DNA of 64,000 bases from Pararhizobium sp. GTDB taxonomy: Bacteria > Pseudomonadota > Alphaproteobacteria > Rhizobiales > Rhizobiaceae. Each line of letters starts with the position of its first letter. The first letter of the stretch is position 1. The notes beneath the pieces are model-generated. The model worked only from the letters and a program-made list of their open reading frames with translations. It ran no database searches and was not told where the DNA came from. A program made the position numbers and the translations under genes. Of this stretch, positions 17,743 to 28,170 are shown one piece after another. The DNA is taken from NCBI GenBank assembly GCA_017794825.1, contig CP051237.1:2976001-3040000 (forward strand). Direction: 5' to 3'.

Positions 17743-19557
17743 ATGGCGCCGCCAATCATAAAACTCGACGATATTCGCCTGACTTTCGGCGGGACGCCCC
17801 TGCTCGACGGCGCCGACTTGCAAGTGGAACCGGAGGATCGGATCTGCCTTGTCGGTCGCAACGGCTCCGGAAAGTCCACTCTGATGAAAATCGCCGCCGG
17901 ACTTGTCGAAGCCCAGCAGGGCGAGATATTCCGCCATCCGCGGGCCACGGTGCGCTATCTTGAGCAGGCGCCCGACTTCACCGGCTATGACACGGTGCGC
18001 GCCTACGCCATGGCGGGACTTGCCCCGGGCGACGATGAGCATCGCGTCGATTATCTTCTCGAACACCTCGCTCTGACCGGAGACGAGGATCCGGCAAAAG
18101 CGTCCGGGGGCGAAGCGCGCCGCGCGGCGCTCGCGCGGGTGCTCGCCCCCCGGCCCGACGTGCTGCTTCTGGACGAACCGACCAATCATCTCGACTTGCC
18201 GACGATCGAATGGCTGGAAAAGGAACTGCGTGCGTTTCGCGGGGCGCTTGTCGTCATTTCGCACGACCGGCAGTTCCTGAAATCCGTATCGCGGGCGACG
18301 GTGTGGATCGACCGCGGCGGGACGCGCCGCCTCGACAAGGGTTTCGAAGCATTCGAGGACTGGCAGAACGAGGTTCTGCAGGAAGAAGAACGCGCGCAGC
18401 ACAAGCTCGGTCGCGCAATCGTTCGTGAGGAGCACTGGCTGCGGTACGGCGTCACGGCGCGGCGCAAGCGCAATATGCGGCGGCTTGGCGAATTGCATGA
18501 GATGCGAGAGCGCCACCGTGGTCATCGCGGCCCGACGGGGCAGGTAAAATTGCAGGCGTCGGACGCGAAGGATTCCGGAAAGCTGGTGATCGAGGCTGAA
18601 GGACTCGCGAAGCGTTATGACGGTCGATCGGTCGTTGAGGATTTTTCCCTGCGCGTCCATCGCGGCGACCGGATCGGCCTCATTGGTCCAAACGGCGCAG
18701 GCAAGACGACTCTGCTGAAATTGCTGACCGGTCAGTTGGCGCCGGACGCCGGCGCGCTGCGGCTTGGAACCAATCTCGAAATCGCCATTCTCGATCAGAA
18801 GCGGGAGGATCTCGATCCGGAAATGTCGCTCGAAATGTTCCTGACTGACGGACGCGGCAGCAATCTCGTCGTCAATGGCGAACAGAAACACGTCACCGGC
18901 TACATGAAGGATTTCCTGTTCCAGCCGGAACAGGCCCGCACACCGATACGGGAGCTGTCGGGCGGCGAGAAGGCGCGATTGCTGCTTGCCAAGATGCTTG
19001 CGCGCCCTGCCAATCTTATCGTGCTGGACGAGCCGACCAATGACCTCGACATGGAGACGCTCGACCTGCTGCAGGAATTGGTCGCAGGGTTTGCGGGCAC
19101 CGTCATCCTGGTGAGCCACGATCGCGATTTTCTGGATCGGACGGTAACCTCGGTCATCGCGCCGGCGCAGATGGAAGCGCCGGACGGTAGTTGGATCAGT
19201 TATGCGGGCGGCTACACGGATATGCTCGCCCAGAGAATGGATCAGGAAGTCCGGTCGAAGACGTCGCCGACTTCAGCCTCGTCTCCCGCCGTGGCTCCGA
19301 AGTCTTCGGCCCGCGAGCGCAAACTCTCCTACAAGCAGAAATTCGCTCTGGAGACGTTGCCCGGCAAGATCGCCGAGGCGGAACAGAAAGCCGGAGAAAT
19401 TGAAGACCTGATGGCCGATCCGGATCTGTTCGCGCGCGACCAGGAAGCGTTCAACCGCGCAGCCGAAGACCTTGCAGCAATCAGGGCGAAACTGGCGGCC
19501 ATGGAAGAGGAGTGGCTGGAACTCGAGATGCTTCGAGAGGAAATTGAAGCCGGATGA
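17743..19557 (+). CDS. ABC-F family ATPase (Uup-like)
   Basis: 604 residues from ATG 17743 (a TTG at 17737 is also in frame). Two nucleotide-binding domains: GRNGSGKST, ASGGEARRAALARVL and LLLDEPTNHLD in the first; GPNGAGKTT, LSGGEKARLLLAKML and IVLDEPTNDLD in the second. No membrane segments. The interdomain linker (about 215-280) is rich in Arg/Glu, and the C-terminal ~80 residues form a coiled coil, the Uup/Etta-like layout. ABC-F proteins act on the ribosome or on DNA branch stability (Uup), not in transport. The start lies 6 nt after the thiN stop, so co-transcription is likely though not functionally obvious. Confidence 0.9.
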   Translation: MAPPIIKLDDIRLTFGGTPLLDGADLQVEPEDRICLVGRNGSGKSTLMKIAAGLVEAQQGEIFRHPRATVRYLEQAPDFTGYDTVRAYAMAGLAPGDDEHRVDYLLEHLALTGDEDPAKASGGEARRAALARVLAPRPDVLLLDEPTNHLDLPTIEWLEKELRAFRGALVVISHDRQFLKSVSRATVWIDRGGTRRLDKGFEAFEDWQNEVLQEEERAQHKLGRAIVREEHWLRYGVTARRKRNMRRLGELHEMRERHRGHRGPTGQVKLQASDAKDSGKLVIEAEGLAKRYDGRSVVEDFSLRVHRGDRIGLIGPNGAGKTTLLKLLTGQLAPDAGALRLGTNLEIAILDQKREDLDPEMSLEMFLTDGRGSNLVVNGEQKHVTGYMKDFLFQPEQARTPIRELSGGEKARLLLAKMLARPANLIVLDEPTNDLDMETLDLLQELVAGFAGTVILVSHDRDFLDRTVTSVIAPAQMEAPDGSWISYAGGYTDMLAQRMDQEVRSKTSPTSASSPAVAPKSSARERKLSYKQKFALETLPGKIAEAEQKAGEIEDLMADPDLFARDQEAFNRAAEDLAAIRAKLAAMEEEWLELEMLREEIEAG

Positions 19558-19716
19558 TCCCTTGAAACAAAGGGATCGACCAGTATAGTGCGGGCAAATC
19601 GACATCGCCGGACTGACATTTCTCTCAATGTATGTGCGCCAACAGGGACAGCGCTTGCCGCTTGCCCGCCCGTGCTGCCCGGCCATATAGACAAACCGAA
19701 CAGGATTTGCACAGCG

Positions 19717-20766
19717 ATGCATGCGAATATCGAGGCTTTGGCCGCAGAGAGGATCCTGATCCTCGACGGCGCGATGGGAACCATGATCCAGCAGAGAAAG
19801 CCGGACGAGGCGACCTACCGCGGCGAACGTTTTCGCGATCATCCGACGGATCTGGCGGGCAACAACGAGTTGTTGAGCGTCACACAGCCTGACATGATCA
19901 TCGATATTCATCGCGCCTTTATCGACGCCGGAGCCGATATCATCTGCACCAACACCTTCTCGGCGAGCCGGATCAGCCAGGCGGACTACGGTCTTGAAGA
20001 GTATTGCCGAGAGCTGAACTTGGCGGCGGCGGAGTGCGCCCGGCGGGCTGTCGAGGACGTCGACCGGCCTGTGTGGATCGCCGGCGCTATCGGGCCGACC
20101 AACCAGACGGCAAGCATCTCGCCCGACGTCAACGACCCGGGCATGCGCAAGGTCACTTTCGATGATCTGGCCGAAGCGTATGGCGAGGCGGCGCGGGCGC
20201 TGATCGAGGGCGGCGTTGATCTCATCCTGATCGAGACCATCTTCGACACGCTCAACGCGAAGGCCGCCGTATACGCGCTCGAAACGCTCCGCGACGAAGG
20301 CGTTGCGGTTCCTCCACTAATGATTTCGGGGACGATTACCGACCGGTCCGGTCGCACTCTGACAGGCCAGACGCCGGAAGCGTTCTGGATATCGCTGAGC
20401 CATGCCAGACCCTTCTCCGTCGGGCTCAATTGCGCGCTGGGGGCTGCCGAGATGCGTCCGCATATAAGAGCGCTTTCCGATATTGCGGACACCCGGATCT
20501 GCGCCTATCCCAATGCCGGTCTGCCGAACGAGATGGGCGGTTATGACGAGCTTCCCGAGGAAACCGCGGCCTATCTTGGCGCTTGGGCGGACACCGGCCT
20601 TGTGAACATCGTCGGCGGCTGCTGCGGAACCACACCGGATCACATCCGCGCCATCGCCGAGGCGGTGACAGGCAAGGCGGTGCGCAAAGTTCCGCACTTT
20701 GCCCCACGATTGCGGCTGTCGGGACTCGAAATGTTCGAGGCCGATCGCGAAGAGGTCGCGGCATGA
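19717..20766 (+). CDS. metH1: Methionine synthase, homocysteine-binding part (split MetH, N-terminal)
   Basis: 349 residues, equal to the first TIM barrel of E. coli MetH. It starts [15 protein letters not shown] and has the three zinc-binding cysteines, Cys239 in [11 protein letters not shown] and Cys302-Cys303 in [11 protein letters not shown]. It would activate homocysteine for methylation by the cobalamin of the partner protein. ATG 19717 is preceded by AGGA; the frame is open further upstream but without family sequence. Its stop overlaps the next gene's start (ATGA), and the two together total 1234 residues, about the size of one MetH. A stand-alone betaine-homocysteine methyltransferase is a less likely reading. 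Confidence 0.88.
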   Translation: MHANIEALAAERILILDGAMGTMIQQRKPDEATYRGERFRDHPTDLAGNNELLSVTQPDMIIDIHRAFIDAGADIICTNTFSASRISQADYGLEEYCRELNLAAAECARRAVEDVDRPVWIAGAIGPTNQTASISPDVNDPGMRKVTFDDLAEAYGEAARALIEGGVDLILIETIFDTLNAKAAVYALETLRDEGVAVPPLMISGTITDRSGRTLTGQTPEAFWISLSHARPFSVGLNCALGAAEMRPHIRALSDIADTRICAYPNAGLPNEMGGYDELPEETAAYLGAWADTGLVNIVGGCCGTTPDHIRAIAEAVTGKAVRKVPHFAPRLRLSGLEMFEADREEVAA

Positions 20767-23420
20767 ACATTGCAACTTTCATCAATATCGGCGAACGCAC
20801 CAACGTCACCGGATCGGCCAAGTTCAAGAACCTTATCATGGACGGCGACTACACGGCCGCCCTCGATGTGGCGCGAAGCCAGGTGGAGAACGGCGCGCAG
20901 ATCATCGACGTCAATATGGACGAAGGCCTGCTCGACAGCGAACAGGCGATGACGACCTTTCTCAACCTGATTGCGTCGGAACCCGATATCTCACGTGTGC
21001 CGGTGATGATCGACAGTTCCAAATGGTCGGTGATCGAGGCGGGGCTGAAATGCACCCAGGGCAAGTCCGTCGTCAACTCGATCAGCCTGAAGGAAGGCGA
21101 GGAGCCTTTTCTCGAACAGGCGCGCATCATCCGTCGCTATGGAGCGGCGGTGGTCGTCATGGCCTTCGACGAAGACGGCCAGGCTGAAACCGCCGAGCAC
21201 AAGTTCAGGATTTGCGAAAGGTCCTACCGTCTGCTGACCGAAAAGGCCGGATTCAGTCCCGCGGACATCATCTTCGATCCCAATATCTTTGCCGTCGCCA
21301 CCGGAATCGAGGAACACAATGATTACGCGGTCGCCTTCATTGAGGCGACCAAGATGATCAAGGAACGCCTGCCGTACGCCCATGTGTCCGGCGGCCTGTC
21401 GAACATCTCCTTCTCGTTCCGCGGGAACAATCCGGTGCGGGAGGCGATGCATTCAGTGTTCCTTTATCACGCGATCCGGGCCGGCCTGGACATGGCGATC
21501 GTCAATGCTGGCCAGATCACCGTTTATGACGATATTCCGGAAGAGCTGCGCGAACATGTCGAGGACGTGCTTCTCAACCGCCGGGACGATGCGACCGAGC
21601 GCCTGCTGGCCATCGCCGACAAGTACCGAGGCTCCGGCGAAGCGCAGAAGAAATCCGACCCGAAATGGCGCGAGGCGCCGGTCGAGGAACGGCTTCGTCA
21701 TGCGCTTGTCCACGGCATCACCGAATTTGTTGTCGACGATACCGAGGAATGCCGCCAGCGCGCGGAAAAGCCGCTCGACGTGATCGAGGGCCCACTGATG
21801 GAAGGCATGAATGTCGTTGGCGATCTGTTCGGCGCCGGCAAGATGTTCCTACCCCAGGTGGTCAAATCGGCGCGCGTCATGAAGGCGGCCGTCGCGCATC
21901 TCATCCCCTTCATGGAGGAGGAGAAAAAGCGCAGCGGCGACACGAGCGCCAAGGGCCGGATCCTGATGGCGACCGTCAAGGGCGACGTCCACGATATCGG
22001 CAAGAACATCGTCGGCGTGGTGCTCCAGTGCAACAACTACGACGTGGTCGATCTTGGCGTCATGGTGCCGACCGAAGACATTCTGGAAAAGGCGCGCGAA
22101 GAAAAGGTCGATATTATCGGTCTGTCGGGCCTGATCACGCCCTCGCTTGACCGCATGGTCGACGTCGCCTCCGAAATGAAGCGCGCCGGCTTCGACCTGC
22201 CGCTGCTGATCGGCGGCGCGACCACATCGAAGAAGCATACGGCTCTGAAGATCGCGCCGGAATATGACAACGGCGTCATCCATGTCGACGACGCATCCAA
22301 GGCCGTTGGCGTGGTGTCCAGGCTTCTGTCCAGAACGGCGCGCCCCGATTTGCTTGCAGAAGTAGCGACCGATCAGGAAAAAATGCGTGGAAGCGGCTCG
22401 AAGGAGAAGGTTCGTCCGGTAATTTCCATTGCCGAGGCGCGCGCGAACAAGTTCGATGGCGGCTTCGACAGCTACCAACCGCAGAAGCCAAACGCCACCG
22501 GTCTACAGGTCTTCGACAATATTTCTGTCGACGATCTTGTTCCCTTCATCGACTGGACGCCTTTCTTCCAGACCTGGGAGATGTCGGGCGGTTATCCCGC
22601 CATCCTCGACCATCCGGACAAGGGCCCCGCGGCGCGCGATCTGTATGAAAACGCGCAGGCGATGCTGAAACGCGCCGGCAACTGGTTTCATCCGAAGGCG
22701 GTTGTCGGTCTCTGGCCGGCCAATTCCGAGGGCGACGACATCACCGTCTGGGCGAGCGAAGCGCGCGAGAGGCCGCAGGCGCGGTTCAGCATGCTGAGAC
22801 AGCAGGGGCGCAAGTCGCGCGACCGTCCCAATCTCTGCCTGTCAGATTTCATTGCTCCGGTGGGCGCGCCCGACTGGCTGGGCGGCTTTGCCGTGACGGC
22901 CGGACCGGAGGTCCACGAGATCGCCAACCGCTTCAAGGAAGAGGGCAACGACTACGATTCGATCATGGTCCAGGCGCTCGGCGATCGTCTTGCAGAAGCC
23001 CTGGCCGAAGCCATGCACGCCCGCGTGCGCAAGGAACTGTGGGGCTACGCGCCCGATGAAAAGATGTCCAACGACGAGCTGATTTCCGAATCCTATCGCG
23101 GCATTCGACCGGCGCCCGGATATCCGGCCTGTCCGGATCACACCGGCAAGCGGGTTTTGTTCGATCTCCTGCAGGCGCCGAAACATACAGGCATCGAGCT
23201 TACGGAATCCTGCGCCATGTGGCCTGCGGCCTCTGTCTCCGGTCTCTACTTCGCCCATCCCGGGGCGTCCTATTTCGGCGTTGGCCGAATTGGCGAAGAT
23301 CAGGTGGAAGACTATGCGAGACGCAGAGGCATAACCGTCAAGGAAGCCGAGACCTGGCTTTCGCCGTCGCTTGCTTATGACACAGGCGCCCGCAGCGCGG
23401 AACTGAAAAAGACCGCCTGA
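20763..23420 (+). CDS. metH2: Methionine synthase, folate/cobalamin/activation part (split MetH, C-terminal)
   Basis: 885 residues. Domains in order: a pterin-binding barrel (about 1-260, [16 protein letters not shown] and [12 protein letters not shown]), a helical cap, a B12-binding domain (about 390-530) with [11 protein letters not shown] whose His410 is the lower cobalt ligand, and a SAM-dependent activation domain (about 560-885) ending with [16 protein letters not shown] and [16 protein letters not shown]. It transfers methyl from methyl-tetrahydrofolate through cobalamin to homocysteine bound by the upstream protein. The 4-nt overlap with the upstream gene would give equal amounts of both subunits. 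No cobalamin or SAM riboswitch was seen upstream. Confidence 0.93.
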   Translation: MNIATFINIGERTNVTGSAKFKNLIMDGDYTAALDVARSQVENGAQIIDVNMDEGLLDSEQAMTTFLNLIASEPDISRVPVMIDSSKWSVIEAGLKCTQGKSVVNSISLKEGEEPFLEQARIIRRYGAAVVVMAFDEDGQAETAEHKFRICERSYRLLTEKAGFSPADIIFDPNIFAVATGIEEHNDYAVAFIEATKMIKERLPYAHVSGGLSNISFSFRGNNPVREAMHSVFLYHAIRAGLDMAIVNAGQITVYDDIPEELREHVEDVLLNRRDDATERLLAIADKYRGSGEAQKKSDPKWREAPVEERLRHALVHGITEFVVDDTEECRQRAEKPLDVIEGPLMEGMNVVGDLFGAGKMFLPQVVKSARVMKAAVAHLIPFMEEEKKRSGDTSAKGRILMATVKGDVHDIGKNIVGVVLQCNNYDVVDLGVMVPTEDILEKAREEKVDIIGLSGLITPSLDRMVDVASEMKRAGFDLPLLIGGATTSKKHTALKIAPEYDNGVIHVDDASKAVGVVSRLLSRTARPDLLAEVATDQEKMRGSGSKEKVRPVISIAEARANKFDGGFDSYQPQKPNATGLQVFDNISVDDLVPFIDWTPFFQTWEMSGGYPAILDHPDKGPAARDLYENAQAMLKRAGNWFHPKAVVGLWPANSEGDDITVWASEARERPQARFSMLRQQGRKSRDRPNLCLSDFIAPVGAPDWLGGFAVTAGPEVHEIANRFKEEGNDYDSIMVQALGDRLAEALAEAMHARVRKELWGYAPDEKMSNDELISESYRGIRPAPGYPACPDHTGKRVLFDLLQAPKHTGIELTESCAMWPAASVSGLYFAHPGASYFGVGRIGEDQVEDYARRRGITVKEAETWLSPSLAYDTGARSAELKKTA

Positions 23421-23538
23421 AAAGTCGCCTGACGGAGCGAACGTAAAGCCCGTCAGGCCGATTTTCTGCCATCCAATGCTTCCAATTGAGATCGGCACAC
23501 TCTAATGTCGCGCGCGTTTGATGGAGATTGTAGGAAAT

Positions 23539-24381
23539 ATGCGTTTCGAGGGTACTGAAGCCTATGTCGCCGAGAAGGATCTGACGGTCGCAGTCAATGC
23601 GGCGATCACGCTGGAGCGGCCGCTGCTGGTCAAGGGCGAGCCTGGAACCGGCAAGACCGAACTCGCGAAGCAGGTTGCGGCGGCGCTGGATCTGGACTTG
23701 CTGGAATGGCACGTCAAATCCACAACCAAGGCGCAACAGGGTCTCTACGAATATGACGCCGTCTCCCGTCTGCGCGACAGCCAGCTCGGCGACGAGCGCT
23801 TCAATGACGTGCGCAATTACATTCGCAAGGGCAAGCTGTGGGACGCGTTCACGGCAGAAAGCCGCGTGGTGCTTCTGATCGACGAGATCGACAAGGCGGA
23901 TATCGAGTTCCCGAATGATCTGCTGCAGGAACTCGACAAGATGGAGTTCTATGTCTACGAGACGGGCGAAACCGTGCGCGCGAAACAGCGACCGATCGTC
24001 ATCATAACCTCGAACAACGAGAAGGAATTGCCGGACGCCTTTCTGAGGCGCTGTTTCTTCCACTATATCAAGTTCCCGGAAGCCGAGACCCTGATGCGGA
24101 TCGTCGATGTCCACTATCCCGGCATCAAGCAGGATCTCGTGCGCGCGGCGCTCACCCAGTTCTACGAAATTCGCGAGGTCGCCGGCCTGAAGAAGAAGCC
24201 TTCTACATCGGAGGCGCTGGACTGGATTCGCCTGCTGGTTTCCGACGACGTTTCGCCCGCCGATCTGAGGGGAAACGCCGCGAACGCCTTGCCGAAACTG
24301 CACGGAGCGCTCCTCAAGAACGAACAGGATGTTCATCTGTTCGAGCGACTGGCTTTCATGGCGCGGCGAAACGGCGGCTAG
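23539..24381 (+). CDS. MoxR-family AAA+ ATPase
   Basis: 280 residues from ATG 23539, chosen because MRFEGTEAYVAEKDL is the usual beginning of this subfamily and TAGGAA lies just upstream; in-frame starts at 23518/23521 exist. Walker A GEPGTGKT (33-40), Walker B VLLIDEIDKAD and a sensor-type TSNNEKELPDAFLRRC are present. MoxR ATPases work with VWA proteins as chaperones that mature or insert cofactors into enzymes. The VWA partner lies two genes on (25360), with metA inserted between them. The 118-bp gap after metH2 leaves room for a separate promoter. Confidence 0.9.
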   Translation: MRFEGTEAYVAEKDLTVAVNAAITLERPLLVKGEPGTGKTELAKQVAAALDLDLLEWHVKSTTKAQQGLYEYDAVSRLRDSQLGDERFNDVRNYIRKGKLWDAFTAESRVVLLIDEIDKADIEFPNDLLQELDKMEFYVYETGETVRAKQRPIVIITSNNEKELPDAFLRRCFFHYIKFPEAETLMRIVDVHYPGIKQDLVRAALTQFYEIREVAGLKKKPSTSEALDWIRLLVSDDVSPADLRGNAANALPKLHGALLKNEQDVHLFERLAFMARRNGG

Positions 24382-24427
24382 CATAGCGGATTCGCCGCAA
24401 TCCCGTTCCTGCTGATCGAGACGACCC

Positions 24428-25351
24428 ATGCCTATCAAGATTCCCGACCTGTTGCCTGCGCGCCAGACTCTCCAAGAAGAGGGTGTGACGGTGATGACCG
24501 AGACCGCCGCCATCCGACAGGATATCCGGCCGCTGCAGATCGGATTGCTGAATCTTATGCCCAACAAGATCCGCACCGAGCTGCAGATGGCCCGGCTGCT
24601 CGGCGCGACGCCACTACAGGTCGAGTTGAGCCTGGTGCGCGTTGGCCAGCATATGCCGAAGAACACGCCCGAGGAGCACCTGCTCGCCTTCTACAACACA
24701 TGGGAGGAAGTGCGCGACCGCAAGTTCGACGGGTTTATCGTCACAGGGGCGCCGATCGAACTACTGGATTTCGAGGACGTGTCGTACTGGCCGGAGATGG
24801 AACAGATCTTTGACTGGACTGTCACCAATGTGCATTCGACGCTTAATGTGTGCTGGGGCGGAATGGCGGCGATCCATCATTTCCATCGCGTGCCGAAATA
24901 CACGCTGCCGGAAAAAGCCTTCGGGGTCTATCGACACCAGAACCTCAACCGTGCGTCGCCCTATCTCAACGGCTTTTCTGACGATTTCCAGATACCGGTT
25001 TCACGCTGGACGGAGATTCGGGAAGCTGACATCGACCCGGCGCGTGGCCTGGAAATCCTGATGAAGTCGGACGAAACCGGCGTGTGCATGATACACGAGG
25101 AGAATTGCAACCGGCTTTATATATTCAACCACATCGAATATGATTCCTTCTCGCTCAAGGAGGAATACGAGCGGGATGTGAGCCAGGGCAAGCCGATCCA
25201 CATTCCGCACAACTACTTTCCCGCGGACGACCCGTCACGCGAACCACTCAACCGTTGGCGCAGCCACGCCCATCTGCTGTTCGGAAACTGGATCAACACG
25301 ATCTACCAGACCACCACCTTCGATATCGAGCAGATCGGCGAAAACAGGTAG
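24428..25351 (+). CDS. metA: Homoserine O-acyltransferase MetA
   Basis: 307 residues, full length. It acylates homoserine, the first committed step of methionine synthesis. Catalytic Cys lies in [14 protein letters not shown] (about 142), and the His-Glu pair in [18 protein letters not shown] (about 235-250). The N-terminus ([11 protein letters not shown], then [22 protein letters not shown]) is standard. In many alphaproteobacteria this fold uses acetyl-CoA rather than succinyl-CoA; specificity is not settled here. It lies close to metH1/metH2 but is split from them by the MoxR gene. I saw no SAM-II riboswitch in the 46 bp upstream. Confidence 0.93.
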   Translation: MPIKIPDLLPARQTLQEEGVTVMTETAAIRQDIRPLQIGLLNLMPNKIRTELQMARLLGATPLQVELSLVRVGQHMPKNTPEEHLLAFYNTWEEVRDRKFDGFIVTGAPIELLDFEDVSYWPEMEQIFDWTVTNVHSTLNVCWGGMAAIHHFHRVPKYTLPEKAFGVYRHQNLNRASPYLNGFSDDFQIPVSRWTEIREADIDPARGLEILMKSDETGVCMIHEENCNRLYIFNHIEYDSFSLKEEYERDVSQGKPIHIPHNYFPADDPSREPLNRWRSHAHLLFGNWINTIYQTTTFDIEQIGENR

Positions 25352-25359
25352 TCGGCAGC

Positions 25360-26544
25360 ATGTTCATACCGTTCTTCCTGGAACTCAAGGCTGCAAAAGT
25401 GCCGGTTTCGCTGCGCGAATACCTGACGCTTCTCGAAGCCATGGAAGAACAGGTGGTCACTTTCGACGTCGAGGGTTTCTATTTCCTCGCACGCGCCGCT
25501 CTGGTCAAGGACGAACGCTTTATCGACCGCTTCGACCAGGTCTTCGCGCACGCCTTCAAGGGGCTCGAGGCGGTTTCCGGCGAGGCTGGCGCGCAAGTCT
25601 CAGAAATTCCCGAGGAGTGGCTGCGCAAGCTTGCCGAGAAGCATCTGACCGACGAGGAAAAAGCGCTTGTCGAAAGTCTTGGCGGCTTCGACAAGCTCAT
25701 GGAAACCTTGCGTAAGCGGCTGGAGGAGCAGCAAGGTCGCCACCAGGGCGGCAACAAATGGATCGGGACCGCCGGAACGTCTCCCTTCGGCGCCTATGGC
25801 TACAATCCCGAAGGTGTTCGGATTGGTCAGAAGGAAAGCCGCAACCGGCGGGCCGTGAAGGTCTGGGACAAGCGCGAGTTCAGGAATTTCGACGATTCCG
25901 TCGAGCTCGGCACACGCAACATCAAAGTGGCGCTCAAGCGGCTGCGGCGCTGGGTGCGGCAAGGCGCAGACGAGGAGTTCGATCTCGGCGGCACGATCCG
26001 CTCCACCGCCGAACACGGCTATCTGGACGTCAAGACGCGGCCTGAACGGCGCAACGCGATCAAGCTGCTGATGTTCTTCGACGTCGGCGGTTCGATGGAC
26101 GGCCATATCAAGGTCGTGGAGGAATTGTTCTCCGCCGTGCGCGGCGAATTCAAGCACATGGAATACTACTATTTCCACAACTGCCTCTATGAGGGCGTGT
26201 GGAAGGACAATCGCCGCAGACACCGGGAAGTATTGCCGACCTACGATGTGATCAGGACCTTCGGCTCGGACTATCGGGTAATTTTCGTTGGCGACGCCTC
26301 GATGAGCCCGTACGAGATCGTCTATCCGGGCGGTTCCGTCGAACACTGGAACGAGGAATCGGGTCAGGTCTGGCTCACCCGCATGCTCAATCACTTCCCG
26401 AAGACCGTGTGGATCAACCCGGTCGTTGAAAAATACTGGCGCCACACCCATTCCATCGGCCTTGTGCGCGAGTTGTTCGCCGACCGCATGTATCCGCTGA
26501 CCCTGGCCGGTCTTGAACAGGCGACGCGCGAGCTTTCGCGCTAA
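25360..26544 (+). CDS. VWA (CoxE-like) domain protein, partner of MoxR
   Basis: 394 residues from ATG 25360, 8 nt after the metA stop. The N-terminus (MFIPFFLELKAAKVPVSLREYLTLL) is a helical DUF-like region. The C-terminal half is a von Willebrand A fold whose metal site reads Asp241-Val-Gly-Gly-Ser245, a variant of DxSxS with Gly in the middle position. A central segment with GPSGT-like glycine loops (GTSPFGAYGYNPEGVRIG) is typical of this CoxE-like family. It is expected to bind targets for MoxR remodelling; the target is unknown. metA is interposed between it and its ATPase. Confidence 0.88.
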   Translation: MFIPFFLELKAAKVPVSLREYLTLLEAMEEQVVTFDVEGFYFLARAALVKDERFIDRFDQVFAHAFKGLEAVSGEAGAQVSEIPEEWLRKLAEKHLTDEEKALVESLGGFDKLMETLRKRLEEQQGRHQGGNKWIGTAGTSPFGAYGYNPEGVRIGQKESRNRRAVKVWDKREFRNFDDSVELGTRNIKVALKRLRRWVRQGADEEFDLGGTIRSTAEHGYLDVKTRPERRNAIKLLMFFDVGGSMDGHIKVVEELFSAVRGEFKHMEYYYFHNCLYEGVWKDNRRRHREVLPTYDVIRTFGSDYRVIFVGDASMSPYEIVYPGGSVEHWNEESGQVWLTRMLNHFPKTVWINPVVEKYWRHTHSIGLVRELFADRMYPLTLAGLEQATRELSR

Positions 26545-26591
26545 TCCAACAACAATCACGAATGCAGGACGGCGCGCTGGAGGCGATACCC

Positions 26592-27599
26592 ATGCAGGAA
26601 ATCTTCGGCTACGCGCCAAATGGAGAGACGGTGCACCGCTACACGCTTTGGGGCGGCGGGCTGACGGCCAGTATCATGACATGGGGCGCGGCGGTTCAGG
26701 ATTTGCGGCTCGACGGGCATGCGCCGGCGCTGGTGCTCGGTTTCCCGCGTTTGGAGGACTATCTTGCGCATTCTCCCTATTTCGGGGCAACGGTCGGCCG
26801 CTACGCCAACCGTATCGCCAAGGGCCAGGTTCGCATCGATGGAACCCTTTACAAGCTCGATCGCAATCAGGCGAACAATCATCATCTGCATGGCGGATCG
26901 GAAGGAACGGGCAAGCGCGTCTGGACAGTCGCCGATTTCGGCCAGGATTTCATCCGGCTCGAGATCAAGGAGAAGGACGGACATATGGGCTATCCCGGAA
27001 ACTGCCATATGGCCTGCACCTACAGGCTGCTGCCGGACGGCGTCCTGTCGGTCGTTCTCGAGGCGCGATCCGACCGGCCCACCATATGCAACATGGCGCA
27101 TCACAGCTATTTCAACCTGGACGGCCGGCCTGACATTCTTGACCATGAAATCAGAATAGACGCCGACCACTACATTCCGGTGGATGGCGACCAGATACCG
27201 ATGGGCGATATTCTCGGCGTCATCGGATCGCCGTTCGATCTTCGGCAGATGCGGACGGTTCGAAATGATGAACACGGGGAGCAGATCCTCTACGACCACA
27301 ATTTCTGTCTGTCGGACGAGCGCACGGACAAGCGCAGCGTCGCGTTGGTCAGGAGCCCGCATTCCGGCGTGTCGCTCGAAGTCAGGACCGGGGAACCGGG
27401 TCTGCAGTTCTATTGCGGCTACAAGGTGAACACACCCGTCCCGGGCCTTCACGGCGCGCCTTACGGCGCGTTCTGCGGGCTTTGTCTCGAAACGCAGATC
27501 TGGCCTGATTCGCCCAATCATGACCAGTTCCCGAACGCGATCCTCAGCCCCGGGGAAACGCTCGTCCAGGAAACGGACTACGTCTTCTCCCGCGCCTGA
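26592..27599 (+). CDS. Aldose 1-epimerase (galactose mutarotase family)
   Basis: 335 residues from ATG 26592, chosen for the strong GGAGG site 8 nt upstream (an ATG at 26562 is also in frame). A beta-sandwich mutarotase that interconverts alpha and beta anomers of a hexose. Substrate-site residues are visible in NNHHLHGGSEGTGKRVW (His about 97-99) and CNMAHHSYFNLDG (His about 168-169), and a likely catalytic Glu in GEPGLQFYCGYK. It is probably co-transcribed with the VWA gene (47-bp gap), but there is no obvious functional tie; no other galactose genes are nearby. Confidence 0.88.
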   Translation: MQEIFGYAPNGETVHRYTLWGGGLTASIMTWGAAVQDLRLDGHAPALVLGFPRLEDYLAHSPYFGATVGRYANRIAKGQVRIDGTLYKLDRNQANNHHLHGGSEGTGKRVWTVADFGQDFIRLEIKEKDGHMGYPGNCHMACTYRLLPDGVLSVVLEARSDRPTICNMAHHSYFNLDGRPDILDHEIRIDADHYIPVDGDQIPMGDILGVIGSPFDLRQMRTVRNDEHGEQILYDHNFCLSDERTDKRSVALVRSPHSGVSLEVRTGEPGLQFYCGYKVNTPVPGLHGAPYGAFCGLCLETQIWPDSPNHDQFPNAILSPGETLVQETDYVFSRA

Positions 27600-28170
27600 A
27601 CCTACGCAGCGGGACTAAGGAATTCGCGGGATTGGATTTGAATTCTTATTAAGTATTTGAATTTATTGAATAAATAGTGATATAAGTTAATCGATTTCGG
27701 CGTTCGGTCTATTCCGGCCGCTGTAATTCACCGTGAAAACAACATCCCAAGACTGAATCTGGCTTTGTTTCGGGAATTCGCGATTTGCGCGTCCGCCTTG
27801 TCTGGCTTTGTTTCGGGATTCCCGCCTTTCCGCCTCTTCGTGCAATCTGGGTTTGTTTCGGGAATCAGGCTTTTTCATCTCTCCGTGCGATCTGGGTTTG
27901 TTTCGGGAATTCGCGATTTGCGCGTCCGCCCTGTCTGGCTTTGTTTCGGGAATCCCGTTTTTCGCTCGAGATCGAACAGTTCCGCCGCCTTTTCACACGA
28001 GCGCTTGTGACGCGCATGATAGCACAACAAGCGGTAAAAATCATCATTGTTGTTGTCGGATCGGCGCCACAAGCCGTTGTAGTCGAGGCGAAGGCTGAAC
28101 CGCCCGAAATGGTTGACCTGAGTGTGATCCTGCGACACGGGTAGTAAATCAAACGAGGGCTTTGCCGGAC
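27600..28170. other. 571-bp gap: AT-rich stretch followed by tandem repeats
   Basis: 27630-27695 is markedly AT-rich, unlike the flanking genes, and contains repeated TTGAATT-like words. From 27758 to about 27975 lies the tandem repeat described separately. 27990-28170 shows only short frames. A minus-strand frame (27875-28180, 101 codons) reads through the repeats and into the PfkB gene; it is not called. Nothing else is recognised. Confidence 0.5.
27758..27975. repeat. Five tandem copies of a 43-45-bp unit
   Basis: The core TCTGGsTTTGTTTCGGGA starts at 27758, 27801, 27846, 27891 and 27934 (spacings 43, 45, 45, 43). Copies 1 and 4 also share the next 21 bp (TTCGCGATTTGCGCGTCCGCC), so the array grew by duplication of a longer block. 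The segments between cores are not unique, which separates it from a CRISPR. A core of 18 bp with slightly variable spacing could be a set of protein-binding sites or simply an unstable minisatellite. Confidence 0.85.

Noticed and set aside
19558..19716. SAM, SAH or cobalamin riboswitch before metH
   Set aside because: None of the conserved blocks of these aptamers could be found in the leader; the same applies to the space before metA.
20760..20770. Frameshift in metH
   Set aside because: The stop/start overlap is a clean ATGA at a domain boundary, and both parts have normal ends.
27758..27975. CRISPR array
   Set aside because: The cores are 18 bp with irregular 25-27-bp gaps, two gaps are nearly identical rather than unique, and no cas gene is present.
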